Source of the DNA: Deltaproteobacteria bacterium
GTDB taxonomy: Bacteria; Desulfobacterota; Syntrophia; Syntrophales; UBA5619
DNA: 48,867 nucleotides
Assembly (NCBI GenBank): GCA_021372695.1
Contig: JAJFTY010000196.1
Location: 1 to 48,867 of the forward strand
Reading direction: 5' to 3'
Positions 42,757-48,867 of this stretch are shown piece by piece; position 1 is the stretch's first letter; each line of letters starts with the position of its first letter. Position numbers and translations under genes: made by a program. Below the pieces are notes generated by a model. The model searched no databases and was not told where the DNA came from. It saw only the letters and a list, made by a program, of their open reading frames with translations.

Positions 42757-44172
42757 TCAAATGTTGGTTCGGGAACCCCCGTCCATGCCGCCAAGGACAC
42801 TCTCCGCCGCCCGGGCGAGGATCTCGTCATGGTCGTGGTTCAGGGAAAACACCCGGAAGTGGACGACGCGGGCCGGAATGAAGCGGTAGATCTCCCGAAG
42901 GGGCTCGGGGGAGGTCCTTCCCGTCGCAGGGTCGAAGATGTTCACCTGCTTGTCCGTCTCCGCCATCGGGTTGATGGGCCGCGGGTCCTGGGTCGCCAGA
43001 TCGACCCGGATGGGCTTCTTTTTCAGCGGGCCGGGCAGGCAGGCGCGGATCTGCTCCTCATAATCGGGCGGCGGCGAGAACCGGGTTCCTCTCTGGATCC
43101 GGTCGACAGGAAGCTCCGCCGAAAAGGACATCTTCCATTTGACCTCCCGGCGGTGGAGCTTCTCCCACTCCCGGCCCAGCTTCCGCTTCCGCGGATCGGC
43201 GCTGTCGGGCCACTCCCCCACTTCGCAGAAGAGGCGCCACTCGTCGCAGTTGAGATAGGCATCCAGCGCATCGGCGGGGCTTTTGGGGAGGATCATATCC
43301 ATCGTGTCCCGGAAAATCTCCTGGAGATGGAGGTCGAGCGCCCGGGTCGTCCGGTGAAAATAGACGTTGGAATAGAGATTCAGCCTCGCGTTGAGAAAAC
43401 GGCTCAGGGCCGAAACCCCGGCCTGGTGGAGCGTGAGCCCGCTCTTCGTGAAGAAGGTGTAGAAGCGCAGACGCGTGATGTCCACGATATCGAGCGAAAA
43501 GCCGGTCATGAAGGCGTCCCGCTGGACGTAATCGAGGTTGTCCACGGTATAGATGCCGGAGAAGAGCTGGCGCAGCAACTGGAGCCAGCGGGGCCTCCTG
43601 CCCTCATGGGGAGCAGGCATCCGGATCAGGAAGGCCACCTTGGCGGGATCGAGCGATTCACCCGCGGCAAAGGGTCCTGAAGGGCTCCGTCTGATCCCCG
43701 AAATCAGGCGCCCCAGCTTCCGGATGATGATCGACTGACCCAAATCCTCATGGGTGAGTCCATACTGGCCGAGGAAATGGTCGTCGAAGAAATGGCCGTA
43801 AGGTCCGTGCCCCACGTCATGGAGCAGGCCCGCGACCCGGAGCAGTTCCTCCACGCAGTTCGCGGAAGGGACATCCGGGCAGATCTCTCTCAGCGACGGG
43901 TAGAGGTGGCGGCCGAACTCCCCCGCCATGTGCATGGTCCCCAGGGAGTGCTGAAACCGCGTATGTTCGGCCGCCGGGTAGACCCAGCGGGCGCTCTGGA
44001 GCTGGTAAATCCGCCGGAGACGCTGCATCCAGAGTGAATCGATCAGGTCCTTCTCGGTCTTCTCACCACTGTCCGCCGTGGGAACGGTGAAGGAGGCATA
44101 CCGGTAGATCGGGTCCGCAATCAGCGCCATTCCCTGGTAGGTTCCCGCGTATTCGACCGGCTGCGTCTTCAT
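42757..44172 (-). CDS. HD-domain phosphohydrolase (dNTPase-like)
   Basis: The 471-residue protein carries the HD-superfamily metal site: the first His in PAAEHTRFQHSLGTMHMAGE, then LLHDVGHGPYGHFFDDHFL with HD and GPYGHF, and a later YVQRDAFMTG with the last Asp. The arrangement matches SAMHD1-like and dGTPase-like deoxynucleotide triphosphohydrolases. Its gene lies directly upstream of nrdD with an 8-base gap, which supports a role in dNTP balance. ATG 44172 starts MKTQPVEYAGTYQG; the ribosome binding site is poor and an in-frame ATG at 44208 is an alternative. The C-terminal 150 residues are not recognised. Confidence 0.87.
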   Translation of the reverse strand: MKTQPVEYAGTYQGMALIADPIYRYASFTVPTADSGEKTEKDLIDSLWMQRLRRIYQLQSARWVYPAAEHTRFQHSLGTMHMAGEFGRHLYPSLREICPDVPSANCVEELLRVAGLLHDVGHGPYGHFFDDHFLGQYGLTHEDLGQSIIIRKLGRLISGIRRSPSGPFAAGESLDPAKVAFLIRMPAPHEGRRPRWLQLLRQLFSGIYTVDNLDYVQRDAFMTGFSLDIVDITRLRFYTFFTKSGLTLHQAGVSALSRFLNARLNLYSNVYFHRTTRALDLHLQEIFRDTMDMILPKSPADALDAYLNCDEWRLFCEVGEWPDSADPRKRKLGREWEKLHRREVKWKMSFSAELPVDRIQRGTRFSPPPDYEEQIRACLPGPLKKKPIRVDLATQDPRPINPMAETDKQVNIFDPATGRTSPEPLREIYRFIPARVVHFRVFSLNHDHDEILARAAESVLGGMDGGSRTNI

Positions 44173-44357
44173 GCCCGCATCTTTACAATACTCCCCCCGA
44201 AATAGCAAACGGGAGGTTTACCTTCTCACGCCCCCGTCAAAGTCGGCGGTAAACGGTCCCTGAGCGAACCTTTTGTGGAATTCGAAGAATCAGCGGAGCG
44301 CAGCGAAGCTCATTGATGGGGCGCCCGTCTTGGCGAGGGTGAGTGTCCGCGGCGCGG

Positions 44358-44401
44358 CCACTTCCCATGTTCGAAGCCCGTAGGGCGAGTTTGGGAAGTG
44401 G
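44358..44401. repeat. Nested inverted repeat (REP-like)
   Basis: CCACTTCCCA (44358-44367) pairs perfectly with TGGGAAGTGG (44392-44401), enclosing a smaller GCCC-GTA-GGGC hairpin. Flanking GGC and GCC runs can extend the stem with bulges. It may be an intergenic repeat element or a structured RNA. Confidence 0.6.
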
Positions 44402-44503
44402 AGCGGCCGAGCCTTAGAACGGGCCAGCAATTCCACGGGTGAGCGGCGGGACCATTTGACCAGCCACGTACTATCAACAATTGACGTGGCCTTGTTTGCC
44501 TTC

Positions 44504-44532
44504 TTGACTTCGCCACAGGGCTCCTCTATATT
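44504..44532 (+). promoter_or_regulatory. Sigma-70 promoter of SPFH gene
   Basis: TTGACT (44504-44509), a 17-base spacer and TATATT (44527-44532) form a near-consensus promoter with a leader of about 55 bases before the ATG at 44596. Confidence 0.8.
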
Positions 44533-44595
44533 TTCGCCCTGCGATCCGGGGATTCACCGCGCCCCTTTCTTCAAACCCTCTCTTAGAGGTGGATT

Positions 44596-45726
44596 ATGGG
44601 AACGAACAACGTCGTTTTTCTCGAAGTGATCGAATGGTTCGACGAGTCGGGCAAGGAACTGCTCCATCGCATCCCGGAGAGCGGCTCCGGCGAGATCAAA
44701 TGGGGCGCGCAGATGACCGTCCGCGAAAGCCAGGCCGCCGTTTTTTTCTACAACGGCAAGGCCTATGACGCTTTCGGCCCCGGACGCCACACCCTCAAGA
44801 CGGCCAACATTCCCCTGCTGACGAAGATCCTCAGCCTCCCGTGGGGGCTCACGAGCCCGCTGCGCGCCGAGGTCTACTTCACGAACATGAAGGTTTTCAC
44901 GAACCTCACCTGGGGCACCCGCGACCCGGTCGCCTTCCGGGACAAGGAACTGGGGCTCATCCGGCTGCGGGCGTTCGGCATCTTCAACCTCCGGATCCTC
45001 CAGCCGCTCCTGTTCATCAACAGCCTCGCCGGAACGCAGGGGGTCTACACCACGGAGGCTGTCGCTGAATACCTGAACCGCGTCATCGTCTCTCGGTTCA
45101 ACGACCTCATGGGAGAAAAGATCGACACGATCTTCGACCTTCCCGCCCGGTACGACGAACTTTCGGGACAGCTGAAGGAGGTCCTCCGGAACGATTTCTC
45201 GCAGTTCGGCCTGGGGCTCGTCGACCTCTACATCCAATCCATCACCCCGCCGCCGGAGGTGCAGAAAGCCATCGACGACAAGAGTCGGCTCGGTCTCTTC
45301 GACGATATGAACAAGCTCCTCAAGATGAAGGCGGCGATGGCCCTGGAGAGCGCAGCACAGACGCAGGGCGAGGCGGGCGCGGGGCTCGGCATGGGGATGG
45401 GGTTCATGATGCCGGCGATGTTCGCCGGAGCTTTCCGGGGCGAAGAGGCCCAGGCAGCCCCGAAGGAGGTCATCACCTGCCCGGATTGCCGCCTCACCGT
45501 CGAGAGGGAGGCGAAGTTCTGTCCCCATTGCGGCCATCAGCTCCTGATTTTCCAGAAATGCTCCGCCTGCGGGAAGAACCTCCCGCCAAGCGCAAAGTTC
45601 TGCATCCAATGCGGGCGTCCCGTCGAGCAGCCATCCGGGGAGAAGAGGTGTCCGCACTGCATGACGGCGAACCTGCCGAACTCCATCTACTGCAATCAGT
45701 GCGGCAAAGAGATCGGGAAGCGTTGA
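44596..45726 (+). CDS. SPFH/Band-7 protein with three C-terminal zinc ribbons
   Basis: The 376-residue protein resembles YdjI-type SPFH proteins. Residues about 25-240 form the SPFH domain (GAQMTVRESQAAVFFYNGKA, AEVYFTNMKVFTNLTWGTRD, YTTEAVAEYLNRVIVSRFND and ITPPPEVQKAIDDKSRLG). A Gly/Met-rich stretch follows (GAGLGMGMGFMMPAM). The C-terminus has six CxxC knuckles, that is three zinc ribbons (ITCPDCRLTV, FCPHCGHQ, KCSACGKN, FCIQCGRP, RCPHCMTA, YCNQCGKE). No classical membrane helix is present. SPFH proteins scaffold membrane microdomains. RBS AGAGGTGG precedes ATG 44596. It is probably co-transcribed with the next zinc-ribbon gene. Confidence 0.9.
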   Translation: MGTNNVVFLEVIEWFDESGKELLHRIPESGSGEIKWGAQMTVRESQAAVFFYNGKAYDAFGPGRHTLKTANIPLLTKILSLPWGLTSPLRAEVYFTNMKVFTNLTWGTRDPVAFRDKELGLIRLRAFGIFNLRILQPLLFINSLAGTQGVYTTEAVAEYLNRVIVSRFNDLMGEKIDTIFDLPARYDELSGQLKEVLRNDFSQFGLGLVDLYIQSITPPPEVQKAIDDKSRLGLFDDMNKLLKMKAAMALESAAQTQGEAGAGLGMGMGFMMPAMFAGAFRGEEAQAAPKEVITCPDCRLTVEREAKFCPHCGHQLLIFQKCSACGKNLPPSAKFCIQCGRPVEQPSGEKRCPHCMTANLPNSIYCNQCGKEIGKR

Positions 45727-45776
45727 GGCATGGCGGGACCTCTGACCCATGGCCGGATGCGCCGGCCGGAAGCGCC

Positions 45777-46997
45777 ATGAACGAAACCAACTGGCAGATC
45801 GAACAGGGCTGCCCTCAGTGCGGGGCGCCGGCGACACTGGACGAGACGGACCGTCTCCTCGCCTGTCCCTTCTGCCGGACAAGGCTCTACCTCGTCCCCC
45901 GGGAGCATTTCCGCTACCACATCCCGCCCGCCGCAGGCGCCGAAGGTGAGCTTCTTTACGTCCCCTACTGGCGACTCCGTGGCTCGACCTTTGCCCTCTC
46001 GGCCTCCGAGGTGATGTACCGCTTCGTCGACACGAGCGCCCTTGCCGCGGATATCCCCGGGTTGACTTCCACGCTGGGTTTCCGGCCGCAGGTCCTCAGA
46101 CTCCATTTCGATACGCCGGCCACGGAGGGGCGGTTCCTTCCCGTGGAGAGACCCGCCCTGAGCGCGATCCCCGGCGGCGAAACAACGGGCCCCACCCTTC
46201 TTCAGCGCTTCATCGGGGAGGCGGTCAGCCTGATCCATGCCCCTTTCCTCGTGCGCGGCGGGAAACTTTACGATGGCGTCACCGGGAGAGCGGTGCGTGC
46301 CTTGACGGACGAGGAACGCCTGCGGCTCCCGTCCGCTCCGTCGGAGGGCCAGGTCCGTTTCGTTCCGACCCTCTGCCCCCACTGCGGATGGGACATGGAA
46401 GGCGACAGGGATTCCCTGGTCCTGATCTGTCGGAACTGCGGCTCGGCCTGGAGCTGCCCCGGGCAATCTTTCGAAAAGGTGGCATTCTCGGTGATGACCC
46501 CGCCCGCCGCCGGGGGAATCGCACTCTATCTCCCCTTCTGGCGGATGAAACCCCGGTTCGAGGGGATCGAACTTGCCTCCTGGGCCGATCTGATCCGGAT
46601 CGCGAACCTGCCGAAGGCGATCGCCCCGGATTTCGCGATGGCACCTCCCTACTTCTGGTCACCGGCCTTCAAGGTCAGCCCGGCCCTTTACCTGCGCTGG
46701 TCACGCCAGATGACGGTTTTCCGGCCCATCGGCGATGAGACGGACCGCCTGCCCGCCGCTTCCCTCTATCCTGTCACCCTTTCACTCGCCGACGGAGCCG
46801 AGGGGATCCTGATCACCCTTGCCCAACTGATCGCGGACAAGCGGAAACTCTACCGCGAACTCGCCTCTCTCCGCGTCACGCTCGAGGAATCCCGTCTGGA
46901 GTACCACCCGTTCATCCAGAACCACAACGAACTCCTCCATGCAACCCTGCGGGTCGCTCTCGACCGGACGGCCCTCCTCCACGGCATCCGGATGTGA
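45777..46997 (+). CDS. Zinc-ribbon protein partner of SPFH protein, unknown
   Basis: The 406-residue protein has two zinc-ribbon pairs: QGCPQCGAPATLDETDRLLA with CPFCRTR at the N-terminus, and TLCPHCGWDMEGDRDSLVLI with CRNCGS in the middle. Between and after are repeated segments with similar text (LLYVPYWRLRGSTFALSASE and ALYLPFWRMKPRFEGIELAS), suggesting an internal duplication of a ribbon-plus-beta domain. No family name is known to me. ATG 45777 has GGAAG upstream and starts at the first ribbon. It follows the SPFH gene by 50 bases; the shared zinc ribbons suggest that the two act together. Confidence 0.8.
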   Translation: MNETNWQIEQGCPQCGAPATLDETDRLLACPFCRTRLYLVPREHFRYHIPPAAGAEGELLYVPYWRLRGSTFALSASEVMYRFVDTSALAADIPGLTSTLGFRPQVLRLHFDTPATEGRFLPVERPALSAIPGGETTGPTLLQRFIGEAVSLIHAPFLVRGGKLYDGVTGRAVRALTDEERLRLPSAPSEGQVRFVPTLCPHCGWDMEGDRDSLVLICRNCGSAWSCPGQSFEKVAFSVMTPPAAGGIALYLPFWRMKPRFEGIELASWADLIRIANLPKAIAPDFAMAPPYFWSPAFKVSPALYLRWSRQMTVFRPIGDETDRLPAASLYPVTLSLADGAEGILITLAQLIADKRKLYRELASLRVTLEESRLEYHPFIQNHNELLHATLRVALDRTALLHGIRM

Positions 46998-47162
46998 CCA
47001 TCCTCATCGTACTCTGCCGGACGGAAAGAGGAATCACCATTTGCTTCCGATGGGAAGTCCTGATATAAACGCGCCGGAAAAAGGAGGCGGCCGCCCGGGG
47101 CCACCTTCTTGAATCGCGGCCGGGTCAGCCAATCATATGGATAGCATGAGGATTTAGGAAAC

Positions 47163-48867
47163 TTGATCTACCTGAGAGAAGTCAGCCTCTCCTTCGCCGA
47201 CCGGAAGATCTTCGACAAGATCACCTGGACGATTAACGACCGCGGCCGGGTCGGCCTGGTCGGCGACAACGGCACCGGCAAGACGACTCTGCTGCGGGCG
47301 ATCCTCGGCGCCGTCGATCTCGACGGGGGGACCATCGAGATCCCCGACCGGAAGCGTACGACCATCGGCTACCTTCCCCAGGACCTCGTCGAACTGGACC
47401 CGGTGCCGCTCATGGACTACCTGCGGCAGAAGAGCGGCATTGCCGAATTGGAGGAGGAACTCAAGCGCTGCGAGGCGAACCTCTCCTCCTCCGCCGCCGA
47501 CGACCCGGACCACGAGAAGCTCCTGAAGGCGTACGAGACGGCTGTGGCCCGGTTCAATGCCAAGGACGGTTATGCCTTCGCGGCGCAGGCCAAGCAGGTC
47601 CTCGCAGGATTCGGCTTCCGGAACAGCGATTTCGCCAAGAATTGCGCCGATTTCTCCGGCGGCTGGAAGATGCGGATCATGCTCGCCGTGATTCTTCTCT
47701 CCCGGCCGGACGTCATGCTCCTCGATGAGCCGACCAACCATCTCGACACCGAAAGCCTGGAGTGGCTCGAGAGCTGGCTGAAGGACTATGACGGAACGAT
47801 CGTCACCATCGCCCACGACCGCGTCTTTCTCGACAAGATCGTCACCGTGATCGCGGAGCTCGCCAACCGGACGATCACCCTCTACAAAGGCAACTACTCC
47901 TATTATCTGAGAGAGAAGGAGCGGCGCAGGGAAGCCCTCAAGAAGGAGATGGAGCTGCAGCGGGCCGAAATCAAACGGATCAAGGAGTTCATCGAGCGGT
48001 TCCGCTACAAGGCCACCAAAGCCAGTCAGGTCCAGAGCCGGGTAAAGCAGCTGGAAAAGTTCGAGCTCCTTCAGGAGGAGGGAAACTCCCGGACGGTCAC
48101 CATCCACTTTCCCGAGAGTCCGCGCAGCGGCAAGGAGGTGCTGGCTGTCCGACGCCTGGCGAAATCCTACGGGGATCTCAACGTCTTCCACGACGTGACC
48201 TTCACCCTCTACCGGGGGGAGAAAGCGGCCGTGGTCGGGGTGAACGGGGCGGGCAAATCGACCCTCTCAAGGATTCTCAGCGGCGATGAGACCCCAACGG
48301 CGGGCGCGGTTCAGACGGGCCTCAACGTGAAGATGGCCTTCTTCTCCCAGGAGAGCGCACAGAACCTGGACTACCAGCGGACCATCTGGGAGGAGGTGAG
48401 CTCCGTGGGGACCCGGAGCAACGACCAGGAGCGGCGGAATCTTCTCGGCGCCTTCCTCTTTTCCGGGGACGATATCTACAAACCGATTTCCGTGCTCTCC
48501 GGCGGCGAGAAGTCGCGTCTCGCCCTGCTGAAAATATTGCTGACGGATACCAATCTGCTGATTCTCGACGAACCGACGAATCACCTGGATATCAAGACCC
48601 GGGAGATTTTCCAGAACGCCCTGCTGAACTACCATGGAACCATCCTGATCGTCTCGCATGACCGCTACTTCCTCGACTGTCTCGTGGACCGTGTTTTCGA
48701 GTTGCGGGAGGGAATCTGCCACGAATACCGGGGGAACTACTCCTACTTCATCGAAAAGAGGCGTGAAGAGCAGAATGCGGCCCGGCCGCCCGTTTCTCTT
48801 TTGCCGGCATCGCCTTCGACCGCGTACGGTACGGCAGGCGGTTCGGCAACCGCCACACAGCCGTTAC
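47163..48867 (+). CDS. ABC-F family ATPase, 3' end outside window
   Basis: The frame opens at TTG 47163 (after AGGA; the nearest upstream in-frame codons include a TAG, and no ATG lies between) and is open to the right edge, 568 codons. It has two ABC cassettes and no membrane domain, as in ABC-F proteins. Cassette 1 has Walker A GDNGTGKT at 34-41, signature FSGGWKMRI near 164 and LLDEPTNHLDTESLEWLE. A linker with ERFRYKATKASQVQSRVKQL follows. Cassette 2 has GVNGAGKST, VLSGGEKSRLALLKILL and ILDEPTNHLDIKTRE. The Pro/Ala/Thr-rich end seen last suggests a Uup- or YdiF-like tail. Such proteins act on ribosomes in translation; the subtype cannot be fixed. Confidence 0.93.
   Translation, partial: MIYLREVSLSFADRKIFDKITWTINDRGRVGLVGDNGTGKTTLLRAILGAVDLDGGTIEIPDRKRTTIGYLPQDLVELDPVPLMDYLRQKSGIAELEEELKRCEANLSSSAADDPDHEKLLKAYETAVARFNAKDGYAFAAQAKQVLAGFGFRNSDFAKNCADFSGGWKMRIMLAVILLSRPDVMLLDEPTNHLDTESLEWLESWLKDYDGTIVTIAHDRVFLDKIVTVIAELANRTITLYKGNYSYYLREKERRREALKKEMELQRAEIKRIKEFIERFRYKATKASQVQSRVKQLEKFELLQEEGNSRTVTIHFPESPRSGKEVLAVRRLAKSYGDLNVFHDVTFTLYRGEKAAVVGVNGAGKSTLSRILSGDETPTAGAVQTGLNVKMAFFSQESAQNLDYQRTIWEEVSSVGTRSNDQERRNLLGAFLFSGDDIYKPISVLSGGEKSRLALLKILLTDTNLLILDEPTNHLDIKTREIFQNALLNYHGTILIVSHDRYFLDCLVDRVFELREGICHEYRGNYSYFIEKRREEQNAARPPVSLLPASPSTAYGTAGGSATATQPL

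Larger units (their letters stand above)
44173..44595. other. Divergent intergenic with nested inverted repeat and promoter
   Basis: No gene is supported in these 423 bases. They contain a large inverted repeat (44358-44401) and the promoter of the SPFH gene (44504-44532). A short GAGC-GCAGCGAA-GCTC hairpin lies near 44296. Confidence 0.5.

Noticed and set aside
41468..42889. 473-codon plus-strand frame opposite nrdD
   Set aside because: Shadow of nrdD; no recognisable domain.
44554..45882. 442-codon minus-strand frame opposite the SPFH gene
   Set aside because: The plus strand encodes a clear SPFH/zinc-ribbon protein with its own promoter.
47154..48191. 345-codon minus-strand frame opposite the ABC-F gene
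   Set aside because: The plus strand has both Walker motifs and signature sequences of ABC-F; the minus frame is a shadow.

Overview
The window looks like chromosome of an anaerobic, GC-rich deltaproteobacterium (Desulfobacterota). A Syntrophus/Smithella-type relative is my best guess, but the sequence does not prove it. The grounds are an oxygen-independent ribonucleotide reductase (NrdD), a tripartite tricarboxylate transporter, several PAS, PilZ and chemotaxis signalling proteins, many radical-SAM enzymes, and an arsenite methyltransferase paired with a Cys-rich AbrB protein. No rRNA, tRNA, CRISPR array or intact transposon was seen. All functional calls come from reading translated sequence against remembered families; no database search was run.

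Region 1 (1-7.6 kb, all minus strand): the 5' part of a PAS sensor protein lies at the left edge. Next to it is an apparent catabolic unit: a DauR/YheO-like regulator, an M29/NicX-like metalloenzyme, TctB, TctA, TctC and a CyuA-type [4Fe-4S] cysteine desulfidase/dehydratase homologue. It carries internal hairpins that probably set expression steps between genes.

Region 2 (7.6-16.4 kb) is accessory and scarred. It holds a creA remnant, two very small open frames, a ribbon-helix-helix/PilZ fusion, two hotdog-fold thioesterase-like proteins, a GNAT acetyltransferase, a universal stress protein, an IS256-type transposase remnant, a PilT-like ATPase with a long disordered tail, and a small Cys-rich protein with a textbook terminator.

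Region 3 (16.6-24.2 kb) is mixed: a radical-SAM protein with a B12-domain-like N-terminus, an exported metallophosphoesterase, a terC fragment abutting an SDR gene, an MFS transporter, a DUF2784 membrane protein and a CDF metal exporter.

Region 4 (24.3-33.1 kb) is an RNA and ribosome-biogenesis block on the plus strand: mtaB, rnc, an Elp3-like radical-SAM gene, a universal stress protein, era and der. A methyl-accepting chemotaxis protein on the minus strand interrupts it.

Region 5 (33.2-38.7 kb, minus) holds arsM with its AbrB partner behind a promoter and a perfect 14-bp dyad, then surE, then gmhA-grpE-dnaK behind a near-consensus sigma-70 promoter and ending at a strong terminator.

Region 6 (38.9-48.9 kb): a cytidylate-kinase-like/BON fusion, an orphan receiver and a zinc-ribbon protein (plus); an HD phosphohydrolase plus nrdD pair (minus), in which the usual glycyl-radical glycine reads as glutamine; an SPFH/zinc-ribbon protein with a zinc-ribbon partner behind a clear promoter (plus); and an ABC-F ATPase that runs off the right edge.
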